NCBI GenBank assembly: GCA_003024785.1
Contig: PUQB01000550.1
Coordinates: 62,001-126,000 of the forward strand
Source: Selaginella tamariscina
Lineage: Eukaryota > Streptophyta > Lycopodiopsida > Selaginellales > Selaginellaceae
Length of the DNA stretch: 64,000 bases
Direction: 5' to 3'
This document shows positions 10,714 to 23,986 of the stretch, piece after piece. Each line of letters opens with the position of its first letter. Position 1 is the first letter of the stretch. The notes under the pieces are model-generated. The model made no database searches. It saw only the letters and a program-made list of their open reading frames with translations, and was not told where the DNA came from. The position numbers and the translations under genes were made by a program.

Positions 10714-10944
10714 CTCATAGCTCCAAGAGTTAATCTAGGCATAAGTTAAAAATAATACTCCAAGAGCTAATCTAGGCATGAGCTAAAAATAATGTCCTTA
10801 TCCTGTAGTATATCCTATAAGCATATCCTGTAAGCATATCCTGTTGGTATATTCTGTAGGTATATCTTATAGGCATATCCTGAATCATGTATTTTATAGG
10901 TCATATCCTGTAAGCATATCCTATATTTTGTATCGGGTCATGAC
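10579..10944 (-). repeat. LTR of element F
   Basis: Starts TGTCAAGCC and ends GGTCATGACA, giving a TGTCA/TGACA terminal inverted repeat. It lies directly upstream, in minus sense, of the gag start. Its outer third holds several copies of CATATCCTGTAAG (about 10800-10925). Confidence 0.7.
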
Positions 10945-11379
10945 ATGTGCCTAAAGGGAGTTCTGTTGATGTAGTCCACCTTTTTGGTCTTTAGGCGAAT
11001 TGGGTTTGTTGGGTCTGGTGGCAAATAGAACATCATGGTTGTCTGCAAGCTCCCCATGGCTTCTTAAATAGAACTAGAATCTATTTAGGGAGGAAGAATA
11101 CTTCCACCTTCCATACAAAGGGGAAGAGCCTATCTAGTTATGTTAAGAAGCTATGCTACATTGGGCTATTCCCAAATTGGGCGCTCCTTGGCTATTGGTG
11201 CAGCTAGGGGTGCCCATGTTACTTGTTCCTGTGAGAGAGCCTGTTAAAAACCCTATATGAATGTATGGTCCTCATGGATCAATCCCCCCGTGTTGGAGCC
11301 GATCTCCTCTTATAATCTAATCGACACTTGCCATGTGGTCCAATGGTTGATAGTCAACCATGTCATGGAATCCTCATGA
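10945..11379. other. Unassigned sequence
   Basis: No convincing reading frame, RNA or repeat is recognised between the element F LTR and the minisatellite. Confidence 0.4.
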
Positions 11380-11815
11380 TGACCTACAATCGTCACTGCC
11401 ATAACCAAGGCTGCCCATGATCATCCTCTCGCGGATCTCTAGCCGTCATCAGTTGTCCCCATGTGGACCTTCGGTTGTCCCCATGCGGACCTTCGGCCAT
11501 CCTCCCATGACCTTCGGCTCTCCCCCTGCAAACCTTTGGTTGACCTCCAGATGTCTCCCGGGACCTCAAGCCCTCCTCCACGGGACATTCAACCATCCTC
11601 CTATGGACCTCTGGCCTTCCTCTTGTGGACCTTCAGTTGTCCCCTTGACCTTTGATCATCCACATGTAGACTTTTGGCTGTCCTCCCCAGACCTCCGGTT
11701 GTCCTTTTGTGGACCTCTGGCCTTCCTCCTGGGATATCCAACCGTTCACATGTGGACCTCCCAGGACCTCCGGTTGTCCCCTTGTGAGCCTCCAACCATC
11801 CTCCTAGGACCTTAT
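11380..11815. repeat. Degenerate minisatellite
   Basis: Variants of GGACCTTCGGTTGTCCCC and GGACCTCTGGCCTTCCTC recur about every 24-30 bases, roughly fifteen times, with heavy divergence. The open frames on both strands here come from the periodicity and a lack of stop codons and are not treated as genes. Confidence 0.75.
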
Positions 11816-11866
11816 TGCTGAGGAGCACCTAGTTGTCAACCAAATACCAAGCGTGTAGACAGATAA

Positions 11867-12330
11867 ATGAGGAAATTAATTAACTCTTTAGATGTAGCAT
11901 ACATACTTGGTCATAGTAACATTTCACCAATTATAAGGGTAGGCTTACCCTTAGGTGTGACGTACCCCTACATGTTGGAAATTAGAGCAACACAAAGGAT
12001 GTGCCCTAAACAACAAGTTATGCTCATGCCGATGGGGATGAAGGAACTAAAAACCTCTCAGTCTCTAGTATGTTATCCCCATACATATCCTACTGATTGG
12101 GTTCCCTCCTTTGTTTTTACATTTTATGTAGTGGGCTGGCATGGAATTCTAGCCCATTACATTTACATTTGGTGAGTTTAACCTAACAACCAACCTACCC
12201 CTAAAACCGTACCTTGAAGGGGTTAGGGCAATCCTAGGATTAAGTGAACCCTATGGGTGTTTTTAACTATACTTAAAATCAAAACCAATTGGAATCTATT
12301 CGCAACCAAAACAAGAGAAGAATTTTCTAG
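11867..12330 (+). repeat. Fragment related to the solo LTR at 14220-16008
   Basis: Shares an ordered set of words with about 15410-15830: AGGGTAAGCTTACCC-like start, GTGACGTACCC, GTGGGCTGGCA, AACCTAACxxCCTACCC, CCTAAAACC, AAGGGGTTAGGG and GGGTGTTTTTAAC-like end. Divergence is high, so this is an old copy of the same repeat family. Confidence 0.6.
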
Positions 12331-12541
12331 AGTTTTAGCTTTGATTAGAATTTGTTAAAGCCACCAAGATTTCTCTAACCAAGTTAACTTCATTACTATG
12401 ATGTTTCTTATTGCACTTAAAATATAATTAATCATAACCGTTAAATTTAACTATCAAGATTCATTTAGAAGTTTGATTATAGATTTCTAAGTTTTATGAA
12501 ATAATATTAGCTATCGACGGTGTCCTCATAGTGGAACAAGT

Positions 12542-13215
12542 ATGAGTGGGGCTTATCAAAAAACTCTAAATGCAGACAAAGCAAATTGTTGTAAGGCACA
12601 AGCTTCTATTATTGCTAAAAGGTGTGCTACTTTAAAAGAAAATGAATTAACTACTAAATTGCTATCAAGTTGCAATGTGGTGAGTATCCTAGTGAAAGTA
12701 CTATGAGACATTCTATTTCTCAAGATATTAGTGTAATAAATGATCTTTTTAATGGATTCTCTCAAGAAGGAAGAATAGATTTCATTAGGAATATACTTAA
12801 TGCTAGGGATTAGCTAATGCAAAACCTCCAAAACTAAATAGAGGTGCTAGTGAGATCTAGCAAAATCTTTTTTCTAATTTGAATATTGTTAAATGAGGAA
12901 GATCAAATGATCATTTAACTAGTAAATCAGCAAGTTTAGCTATGGTGATTAGTACAAATCCGTCAATCTTAGTAGAATTTCTCAAACATTAGGCACTGAT
13001 ACGCATAATCTTAGTATGGCAAGTGTAAGAAGACAAAAAGCTGAACATGATGGATCTTGGACAATTACAAAAAAGAAGACAATGGTTAGATACGATTTTA
13101 GAGGATGTTAAGGCACTAATTTGTGCATTTTAGAAAGAGAAAGAAGAGTGTCTTCTAACAAGAAGTATGTAATGAAAGTGCCTAGCAGGATTATAATGCA
13201 GCAAAGCATCCTCTC
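12542..13215 (+). pseudogene. Degenerate coding-like stretch, unrecognised
   Basis: Plus-strand frames joined across several stops and shifts look protein-like: MSGAYQKTLNADKANC at 12542, then HSISQDISVINDLFNGFSQE near 12715 and RRQKAEHDGSW near 13030. No family is recognised. It may be a decayed host gene or transposase. The alternative is chance open sequence in an AT-rich region. Confidence 0.3.
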
Positions 13216-13377
13216 TATTATTTGGAAATTACTTAAGTTAGATTAAATTTACATATACATAATATCAATTTAGTTTGTATTATGTTTTCTCATTTGATAT
13301 AGTATTAGGATTAGGCTGTATTGTCTATGCAAGCTTCATGTTTAAATCTCATAAGTAGCATATTTTAGCTTTGTGTG

Positions 13378-13600
13378 GTTTCCGTAGGTGAACTTGCGGA
13401 AGGATCATTGACACGCGCATCTGTGCAAACAAACAAGAACAACTATATTGTATGTCCGGCGAGGGGCCACGTCTAGAGGCGTGAGGTGGTTCCCTACCCG
13501 TTTGGTGCCCTTCTCGGGTGCCTCCTCCTTCCGCAACCTCCTTCCCTCCGGGGGGGGAATGCGCCGCGGAGGCCATTGTGGAGGTTCGTCTGGTTACAAC
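13378..13600 (+). rRNA. 3' tip of 18S rRNA plus ITS1-like scrap
   Basis: TTTCCGTAGGTGAAC followed by TTGCGGAAGGATCATTG (13379-13410) is the universal 3' end of small-subunit rRNA, with one C-to-T change. The 190 bases after it are GC-rich, unlike the AT-rich surroundings, and fit an internal transcribed spacer. No 5.8S is present, and only about 33 bases of 18S remain, so it is a dispersed rDNA fragment and not a working gene. Confidence 0.75.
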
Positions 13601-13844
13601 CACTCAATAACTAACACAAACACACACACACAATGGGTGTATGGAATATGAGATATGTTGTGATGTATATAGATGAACTCTAATCTTTTGCAAGCTTTCA
13701 AAAAGACATAACAATTTAATTCATTGATATAACTACTAATATGGTCTCCTAGTGTTCTAGTAAGTTTTGCAAGTGTCATGTCTTATTGTATAAATTGGTG
13801 GTACTAATTTATTTGTCTATGTAAATTAATAATATTATCTTTGT

Positions 13845-14025
13845 AAGATAACATCTACCTAGTTAATTATAACTATAGGCAGATAAATAATGTCTAAGTA
13901 TTCTAAGTGGATAGATAGCATCTAGGTGGATTTTATGTGGATAAATAACATCTAAGTGTATTCTAAGTAAATAAATAACACCTAGGTATATTCTACATGA
14001 ATAAATGGCATCTATGTAGATAATA
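13845..14025. repeat. Short tandem repeat of about 32 bases
   Basis: Five diverged copies of ATAAATAACATCTAAGTG followed by TATTCTAAGTG occur in tandem. Confidence 0.7.
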
Positions 14026-14219
14026 TTAATATATCTATGTTCTTAAGTGAAGGTTTATAGAGCTTTTAAAGAAGCCAACCTTGAAATTATCATTTAACAA
14101 AAAGCACTTTGAAGCCATTTTATGGAAGGAAAATCATCGAGAAGACATGTGTAAATAAGAATACAATACAATGTGCTCTAGTGTTATACATGAAACTCAA
14201 TGTACACGCAATTGCATAG

Positions 14220-16008
14220 TGTCAGAATTTTAACCCGAAGGGTCAACACGTGGCTGCCAACTGGCCATTCGACGTCATCACCCTGTGTGAGCAACGCTAA
14301 GTATTAATAGTACTGTAATGATGACATTGACTATATTTTATTTTGTATTTCTTGTAATAAATATTATTTGATTTAAGAATGTCTAAATTAATAAACAATG
14401 TGTATAATTTAGTATTCTTTCACTCTAAAGAGAAATAATAAACCTCCCTAATTAGGCAGAAGACTTAGAGTCCTACCCTAAGTCCCCTAAAATGACCATC
14501 CTCTGAACCCTAAAGAATAACCCGAGTAGACTTTAGGATCCTGTCCCAGTAGACCTAGACAGGCTCATGCCCTAACTCCATAAAGAAGATGTGTCTCACA
14601 CATACCCCCATGACAGAGCCAAGGCATCGTCACTTAACCCTTGAGGAATCACCCTCATCCGGAGTACAACCCTTTTAGGGCGCCAAGGGGTACCATGAAC
14701 CACGACTAACCCCTAAGGGTTTGAGTGGCCAAGTCATACCCTAAAACCTAGGGCTAATACTTAATGAGGACATGAGTGTGCGCCGTAGACGAACACGAAT
14801 GTTCTGCTAAGCAAACTCCCTAAGGCTAGGTTTGGATAACCCTAAGTACATGACCTTGCGAGTGTGTTTCATGATAGGGCTTTTTACTAATGAGCTTAAG
14901 TTGTTCAACCCACCCCTTAGCCAGGGTGTGTCAAAGCACACTTAATTACGAGACCTAACCTCTTTTGAGCGGATGCCCAAGGTTTAACACCCTAATGCGA
15001 ACACAAGCATGTATGTTTACTAGGGTATCTAACCCTTGGTAACAAACCCATGACACGACCCCAAAGGGTGTGCCTCAGGCGTTGTATCGTATGACTTCTA
15101 GCCCAGTGTCACATCTCCATGTGACACTGCCTGCTACCATGCTATAACCCTTAGATTTAAGAGTTGCACCAAGTGCCACAAACGTGGCTCCTAAATGCCA
15201 ACTCTAGAACCCCTTAGTGAACCCTTAGGAACTGTGTAATGTGAACCCGTCAAACAAGATCCCACACCCATAGTTGGACAAGGATACGAATGTGCCTTAC
15301 TTGGCCATGAGTGCTACACCTAACTTGACGTAGAGGAGGAGGCTGGAGACAAGCCTTAACCTCTGCCTCTTGGAATGTGCATTCCCACAAGACCTCCCAG
15401 GCATGGATTCACCAACGTTAAGGGTAAGCTACCCCAAAGGTGGGACGTACCCTCGGCACAACAGAGAGTTATGCCTTGACGACACAAGCTAGTGCTTGCA
15501 CCGGGAAAAGAGTAACGAGCTCAGTCATGAACCCAAGAACCCTCACTCCTACATACTCTACCTTATTTATGTGACGGAGCCCCCTCCCCTCTTTTCCTGA
15601 ATGTGTATGTGGGCTGGCACGAATTTAATTAAGTTAGTGAGAAAGTGTTTTAACTTAACCTAACTTTAACCCTAAAACCCTACCCAAAGGGGTGAGGGGT
15701 TTTAGGGCGTGGGTTAGGTCAACCCTAGGGGTGTTCCTAACCCTACTAAACACGCCGAACTCATCTATATTAACCAATCAGCGTAACTGGGACATCAAAA
15801 TTGGGGGTGGGTTTTTAAAAGGTAAGTTCTAGCTTCGTTTAGAGTTTCTTGCAAATACCTAATGACACCCGGCCGGACCATCACGAGATACCCAAGTGCA
15901 CTAAGTGAGCCTGTTTCCTACTACATATAGAGTCCATCAACATAGTACAGTAGGTAACAACAGTCAACATTCAAAGTAAAGGGTCGAGCCATAATAAAAA
16001 CTATGACA
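14220..16008. mobile_element. Solo LTR, 1.79 kb, with target duplication
   Basis: Begins TGTCAGAATTTTAACCC and ends AAAACTATGACA, giving TGTCA/TGACA ends. The five bases before it (14215-14219) and after it (16009-16013) are both CATAG, a perfect 5-bp target-site duplication. No primer-binding site, gag or pol lies inside, and there are no terminal direct repeats, so a recombined single LTR is the simplest reading. It is rich in CCCTAA and TTAGGG words on both strands, which are dispersed and not telomeric arrays. Confidence 0.85.
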
Positions 16009-17737
16009 CATAGTTTGTATTGAAGAATTGTATAGATTGAAAGATTGAGTTCATCATTGAGTTTTATTCAAGCCTTTATGTCAAAAACCTCCAAGTTCAA
16101 ATTGGCATGGTAGGAGTTGCTTATTAATGGATTGTCAACATTATGGTTTGCAGAATTTCAAGTGTTGCCACACAAGTTACATGCAATTGAAGAAAATTTA
16201 AATTAGAAGATGTTTGACTATAAAGACATAGGAAGGAACAAAAATGGTAAAAGCATCACACGTATTCAATTAGAAGAGAAGATATGTCAAAGTCAAAGTT
16301 CTTGTGTAGCTTTTAAGATTACATTAAGGACTTCATCCCCCGTGCTTATATAATTAACTGGTAAGCTTAAAGCATTTAAGTCTTATACAAGAATTTCAAA
16401 AATTTATTCATTTCAAATTCAAGATGAGATATAATCATTACATTGGAATACTCAACAAATTATTGTGTTTATACACATGTCATCTCCCTATATAGGTTGT
16501 ATTCTTAAATGAGAATGATTTCTTAAAGTGTTAAGATAATGCCTTAACTTTGTAATAGGGTATGTGTTTCCTTGGTGGGGTTGGGGCACGAGCCTTTTAA
16601 GTTTCATATGGCATGTGTCCATGTCTGCTCAAGTTGTCTTTTTAAGGTTTAGATATAGGTATTTAAAGTGAAACCTTAAGTCTTTTGTTTACTTGGGCAT
16701 TTGAGTTAGACTCTTGGGGTCACTTTAGAAGACTTAGCATTGGTCACACTTGATGATGATACAAAATGACCACTTAGCAATTATATATTGTCACATGTTG
16801 ACTTTTCAAGTTAAACATTAATAAAGAATATTTAGTTTGCTTTTAAATTTAAACAAATTAAGTTACAATAATTAAACTTCATATGGAGTCCCATGATTTG
16901 TAACACATTTTGATCCATATTCCTCATAAACATTTATAAACTTGGTTATACTTAACCATGAGTTGTTCTGATTAAAGTGGTAGGCAAGATGAATATATAT
17001 ATATAGCTTGTGTATATATAATTGAAAAGCAATGGGGAAATTAATATAAAACATTGGCAATATTAAGATGTCTCAATTATCTTTTGAGAAATTAGTAATT
17101 CTTTTAATTTTTTTTGAGATACTAATTCGACAAAAACTTAGAAAGACTAATAATAATTTATGTAGTATGAGAATTTGATTCTTAGTTATTATAACAGCTC
17201 TTTTATGTAATTAAAATGTTAGTTTACAATACTAATTGCTCTTTAATTAAAATTTTAAAATATTTATTCTTACACAACAATCGTTTTATTTACACATGAT
17301 TACTTATGATATATAATTAAAACTTTCACATTCAGAATAATAAATAAGTAACATAATTTTCTCACTCAATAGTTCTAGTAACATGTTTTAATATTGAGCT
17401 GTGTTTTGCTTGTAATATTTTCAATAAACACATCACTTTAAAAAACTTTGAGGAGATGTATCTACTTAACTGCTTTAGAAAACAAACTAATGTGTATCTC
17501 ATCTCTATATAATTAATTAGAGAGAGGAGTCTATGTTTGTGCTTGTGTGGGGTATGTGTTTTATGATCTAAGCTATGTAATAAAATAATAATAGTACACA
17601 TATAATATCTAGTATATTAATACAAAGTAAATAAGATATTTCTAATAATTAAGGGCCAACTCGTTTTTGAAAGGATTCTGATCACAAAAAATATATAACA
17701 TATATTAGGTTTAAATGTGATTGCGCGCTCCATTTTT
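16009..17737. other. AT-rich intergenic sequence
   Basis: No gene, RNA or structured repeat is recognised. Confidence 0.5.
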
Positions 17738-17768
17738 GAAAAAACCCTAAATGCCCCAAACCCTAAAA
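17738..17768 (+). promoter_or_regulatory. Telo-box-like motifs before the zinc-ribbon gene
   Basis: Two ACCCTAAA-type motifs (AAAACCCTAAATG, then CAAACCCTAAAAC) lie about 130 bases before the first start codon of the 17889 frame. Telo boxes are known from plant promoters and 5' leaders. Similar words occur at 50290-50320. Confidence 0.4.
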
Positions 17769-17888
17769 CAGAGAATACTATTCGAAGAACCCGGTGAATA
17801 TTACAGACGCGAAGTTACCACTAGGGGAGAATATGCTCGAATGTAGGGCCTTTTATATAGTTTAGGTCAAGTTCATTTCTCGTCTCAT

Positions 17889-18645
17889 TTGCACTCACGG
17901 GTAAAGATGGAGATGGTGTATAATAAAAATTACGCCCGCCCACAGTGGTATGACGATGCCCTCCTGATGATGTCCATAGAGAGGCAACACTCCCCCAAGG
18001 GTGTTGTGTGTCCCGCGGCAAAAGACGATCCCCAATTGGGGAATCACGAGAGAAGGGCAGATGCCCAATTCGGGCACAGCAATACCCAAGTGAGGGCCTC
18101 TGGGAAGAGGAGATCCCCAGACGAAACTACTATCCGGGCGACTAAGAAGAGGAAGGAGGTAGCATCTGCTGAAGATGAGGCGCTAGAGGAGTTCTTGGTG
18201 GAGTTTCTTAAGGAAAAAAATGAGAATATGCACAAGGATGAGGAACTAGAGAATTCCTGAAAGAGTTCCTTGAGGAAGAAATGAAGATATGCCCAAGGAT
18301 GAGGAACTAGAGGAGGTCCTGATGAATGAACTACTTGGGGAGGATAAAGAGGAGTTAGGGAAGAATCTAAGCCCTGAGGAGTACTACTACACAGTTAGTA
18401 ATCTGAGCAAGGAGAGGCGCAAAGACAAGAAATTGCTGAGATCCATGTTACCTGATAGAACACCCTGCTGTAAATGTGGGAGTAGCTCCAGCTGGAACGA
18501 CTTCAATGGGGAAATCTCGCCCAGGTACCTGTGCCGTCGATGCAACATCAAGTTTACATACGGCAAGCCGTATAAGCCGCGGAAACCCAGGGGTGAGTGC
18601 TCGTCGTTCAGTTATAAGAAGAAAAACATGACAAAGAGATCTTGA
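17889..18645 (+). pseudogene. Zinc-ribbon protein gene, frameshifted
   Basis: The first frame (17889-18260, start MHSRVKMEM) has a basic nuclear-targeting-like stretch (ATKKRKEV) and an acidic helical unit EEFLVEFLKEKNENMHKDEE. The unit is then duplicated, but the second copy is shifted into another frame, and the third frame resumes at about 18270 with NEDMPKDEELEEVL. The C-terminus (18446-18645) carries a C-x2-C, 18 residues, C-x2-C zinc site (CCKCGSSSSW, then YLCRRCNIKFTYG) followed by a basic tail. The zinc module resembles transposase-type or transcription-factor zinc ribbons. The exact family is not recognised. Two compensating shifts within 40 bases suggest either sequence error or a decaying gene. 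Confidence 0.55.
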
Positions 18646-18649
18646 AGTC

Positions 18650-18855
18650 ATTATTTAATTTAATATTGGAAGTTTTATAATCGTTAATTGTCTGGTTAAT
18701 TTTTGTAATTTAAAATGTTCAAAAGCATTTGAATGATATTATTAATTTGTTATTAGATATAATAAGTGTGTATATAACATATAGCGTGTGAGTATGTATG
18801 AATATATATATAACTTGCCTCTCTAACATTCAGGATTTTAAAATTCTTCACACTT

Positions 18856-18919
<64 letters not shown>

Positions 18920-19740
18920 CAGGCATCTGCATTAATGTCTAAGTATCTTAAAAGTATCTTGAGAACCTTTCCCTTCAGGAAGAACACCCATATGCAATAA
19001 CATAAACGACACATCGGTTTATATTCAGATATATCACAAGTAAAAAGATTAATCATACGGCTATTATTACACATAAGAGAATGTATCTTTTTTATTTTTA
19101 AAATATTTCTTACATGGTTTTAAATTAATTTAAAATATTATAATTAGATATATTATATTGTATATATTACATTTACATTTTTATTAGTTTTCAAATTAAA
19201 TTTATAAATTTAAATTTAAATATTTTAATTTTAATTTTAAAAAGTAACAATGAGATTTTCGTGTTTAAATATAAATCTTTCTGTACATATATACAGCTAC
19301 ATTCCAACATCAAGCTTGCTTTCTTTTATTCCTTAAATGAAATTAAGATTAAAATAAAATCTAAATCATTCAATTAATATATATATATATATATAAAGTT
19401 ATATTGCTCAAAAAATTAAGTTGCACTGTGGAACAATTTGAAAATATACGGCCTTTATTAAGTATTTCATTTATTTCATTCCTTTATATATTATATATAA
19501 ACTGTGTGATCTATCTAAATATAAATCATAAACCTTATTTAAATTTAAACTTTACTTTAATACAATGCAACATAGTGCTATATATGTATAATGTAAACAC
19601 ACACACACACACACACACACACGATAATATAGATATGTATAAGAAATAGCTTAATAAAGCTTGATTTACCTGTTGCATAGCATTCATTTTTAACTAAAAA
19701 CAGTGTGGAAACTATATCTAATAATTAATCCATTATCTAA
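18650..19740. other. AT-rich intergenic sequence with microsatellites
   Basis: Contains (AT)n followed by (AG)n at 18859-18916 and (CA)n at 19596-19622. No gene is recognised. Confidence 0.6.
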
Positions 19741-22603
19741 TTAATCATTACAAATCTCTACCGTGCAAAGCACCATCGCTTTTGACACGTTGCATCCCTT
19801 GAAGCCGTCCAATCTCCACATTATTATTTTAATCTGCTGATAACCTCCTCTTAACGATTCTTTGCGATTTGAACTTATCCTCTTGCCTTTGCTGTCTAAA
19901 CATTTTTTAAATAATAAAGAAAACATTAAATTTAATTCCTTGATTATATTATATTACTACATATTAATAACATTTAAAATTCACATTTATGAAACGTGTA
20001 TGTGCGATATACACATACGTGCGTGCGTGTGTTCTTTATACTTACTAGGTAAATTATGAGGAGAATGCCGGCTGGTAGAACTTGCCATTAGCGACCTCGC
20101 AATAGGATCCCGTGACGAAGTTCCACCTTCAAATAAGAGGATTCTATTAATCTTCTCTCCCTCTTAATAATAAATATATGTAGTTAATATTATACAATAG
20201 GTATATTGTATTAAACTACGCATTATTATACCTTTAACAGGCTGATTATTGAGATAAACCAGATTAGGAGCAACACTGTTCATGAATCTCTTTAACTGTT
20301 CTTCTCCTATGTTAACAATCACAGCTGAAAACAAAATATAAATAAGATATCACATTAAAGTACACATACAATGTGAATGTGTATGTATATACGTATTCAC
20401 TTACGGTTTCCACGAGATTAACGGCCATGAGGGAGGTATACGTGGAAGCAATCTGGCCGAGTGATTTTGTAGAAGAAAGCCTGTTGAAGCTTAACTCTAG
20501 AAATGCAAGCTTTGTAAGCCTGTGTAAGCCCTCTACTTCACTTATCTTATTACACGCCAAATACAGTTCACGTATCGAACTACAGTTCGATAGTCCTGTA
20601 AAATGTGTGTGTGTGTGTCAATATATGCATGTATGTGCGTGTCTCTCCCTCTCTCTCTATTTATCTATATCAATATCAGTGTGTCTGTTCTTCTATACAT
20701 CCACATAATGTAAGTATATACGTATTTCTGGTATGTTTATATACAGCTAAATATATGGGTACAGTATATATAAAGATCCTCTTGTGCACATACATGATGC
20801 GTATTATGTGTATGCTTACACCGTCTCTTTCTCTCTCTACACACACATGCATATATATATATATATATATATATACCTTGGCCAATTCTAGATATACGGT
20901 TGTACGAGAGATTCAATGAACGTAGTCTAGTGAGCTCCCTGAGGCCTTCAATTACAGTTATCTTATTTCTCGATAAGTCCAATGTGTGAAGTCCTTTCGG
21001 AAGACTACCCGGTGTTATTCTCACTATAGAATAATTAAGGAAAAAAAACATTAATACAACATAAGATATTAAATGAAAATACTATATGAAGTACTATAGC
21101 ATAATATTATATAGTAATTATATAGAGAATGAACACACACACACAAACACATGTAGTTATAGATAGAGAGAGAGAGAGAGACATGTTTCTTTCCTACAGG
21201 ACTATATGAGGCAGATATAAACAATCTATAATCTTAAGTCTTTTGAATGTATATATACATGCATAAAACACATTAAATTTAAGGTTAGCAAGCTTACCAA
21301 TAGAGTTTGCCGAAAGTTTAAGCGTTTTGAGGTGTATAAACGTACTTAAACAAGGTATAACAGTCAAACCCATGCCACCAGATGTGCAACACTGCCGTGA
21401 AGATCCAACGATCGTAAGGCCGCATTTGCATGCTCAATCTCTTTGTAATTTCCATTGGTCGTGTTGCTGCTTATCAGAAGTATAACATTAGTTTAATCTT
21501 GACATCTTATACATTGTGCTATATACGTTATAGTATCAGATTCATATACACCAGTAACATATAATTTTGTATGACATATTATGATATCGTAGAAAGTCAA
21601 TACGTACATATATAGACGAATAATATAGATTATGAAATACCTTATGAATAAATTCCATGGGCATATACATATCCTTTCATATGGACACATTACATAATAC
21701 TGGATTTTACAGTAGGTATGTAGCCTATGTAGACCATGAAGTGATTATAGCACTTTTCCATACATATGTATGCTGGCATATACCGTTTCATATATACAGT
21801 ATATACGATCGTAATGTATCACATTAAATACATGCATAATGTAGATACAATATAACTTACAATGAATACTCGGCATATATACTTTCCAAAAGCACAGATA
21901 CAACAAACAAACGTAGTGTACCTGCAGGAGTGGATGAGGATTCGCCAGACGGCATCTCAATGTACGCTGAGATAAATTCTCAATACTCCTCACCCATTCT
22001 TCCACTCTTTTAAGGCCAGAATATTCATCGTCATAAGATCAAAATCTGTCACTTTATCTTCTGCAAATCCAGACATGATATACTTAATTCGTATAATACA
22101 TATATGTTGTTCGTACATATATGTATATCCTTATATAATGTGTTGTGTGTATGTATGTGTGTGTAATTTAAATACCTGGACAATGTTCCACTTCTTTGTC
22201 ACGAATGCCATCCTGAAAATCAACTGCTTCCCCTGCAAACATTCGTGTAAGTCCCGAAGCTATATATATATATATATATATATAGATATATATATATTAT
22301 ATGAGTAACACCATATATAACGCATAAGATACACAAACACACAGATACCGTTGTTGTTCTGGTCGCGATCAGTACTCGGACAGCTATCAGAGAAACCATG
22401 GTCCTCACAGTACATTCCCGGATCACTTAAATGCCCCGTTAAAATCTCGGTTTCTAGAGCCTCCTGTTCTAGCACTGCTAAACATGAACATTATTTACCA
22501 TTATTATCACACACAACACACACACACACACGCAACTTAACATCAAATACTTATTGAATAATACAAATTTATAAATTGTATATACGTCTCTCTCTCTCTC
22601 TCT

Positions 22604-22647
<44 letters not shown>

Positions 22648-23267
22648 CATACATGCTAGACTTATTGGGAGAGCTGCTGTATCAACTTGGATACTATCAC
22701 AAATCTGGCCTAATATTTCAGCTGCCCTTTGGTGTTGCTCTATCTTTTCCTGTTATTTCTTCTTTATTTAAATCTATAAATTCCGCTTGCTGCAAAAACA
22801 GATAATAATAAAGAGTGTCCTAAAAAACAAATTAGGTATGCATTCCAGCTATATAAATATACGTGTTATCATAACTCGTGTGCGTGCGTGAGTGCGTGTG
22901 TTTGTGCGCGTTAATAGTACCTTCCCGTCCTGCTCTAAAGAAGTATGCAATTGTTCCGTGTTTTCGCTTTTGACCTCCGTGTGTGATGCCGAATCTTCTG
23001 AAGTCTCCACCTGAATAAACAATGTATAAATAATGTATACGAATAATATACATAATGATAATGAATCTCATTAGCAAAATATTAATTGAACTGTCTTATA
23101 TTGATTGAAACATATTTTACCTTATCATTACCAAGCAATTGTTCCGATTGATTGTCTAAAGAAGGAGCTCTAGCTGCGGTCTTCACTTCTGCCTCATCCG
23201 AATATTCTTCCTGCAAAGATACATATACTGATATGATATTTGTTAAATTTCTGTCTGTATGTCACTC

Positions 23268-23324
<57 letters not shown>

Positions 23325-23944
23325 AGTTAGTCTGTGTAGCTAATATATACGATTATACAATATGCACGTCTTAAACAGATATTGTGTGTACATAAAACAC
23401 AATATATACATACGATGTATATTTGAGACAAAGGTGTGCAGCCCTCCTTGTACGAACGCATATATATTTCACAACACAGACAAGCACATTCATATATATA
23501 TATATATATAAATATATATATACACGTCCATGTTACACACCACACACACACGGCGTCTCTCTCTCTCTCTCTTCACACCACACACAACACACACGCACAA
23601 ATGCAATACTAAATCCATCATTAATGTTACACATGATATAATTTCCCCATACAACATATAAGTACACCTCCCTGTGTATTATGTGCGTAGTATATAAATA
23701 CATACATATCAGACGCATTTACTTTACACCTCCATATAGTATTTTCCCATATATTATAATATTAAGTAACAACCCCGACTCTCTTTGTGCCTGTGTATGC
23801 AACACATATAACACATGTAGAGCTGTCTTTGCTATATATGGATAATGTTGTACATAGTGTATATATACATGGGTGCCTTGGTTTACATCTAAGACAGAAC
23901 ATACACCATGATATAAAGCAAAGCAATGAATGAACATATACGTG

Positions 23945-23986
<42 letters not shown>

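Noticed and set aside
11417..11828. Overlapping open frames on both strands, 65 to 134 codons
   Set aside because: They follow the degenerate minisatellite period and have Pro/Ser/Leu-biased composition without any domain.
13448..13651. Open frame in the ITS1-like region
   Set aside because: GC-rich spacer DNA easily stays open; there is no protein-like pattern.
14400..15800. Dense CCCTAA/TTAGGG words as an interstitial telomere
   Set aside because: The words are dispersed and on both strands, not tandem, and lie inside an LTR with target duplications.
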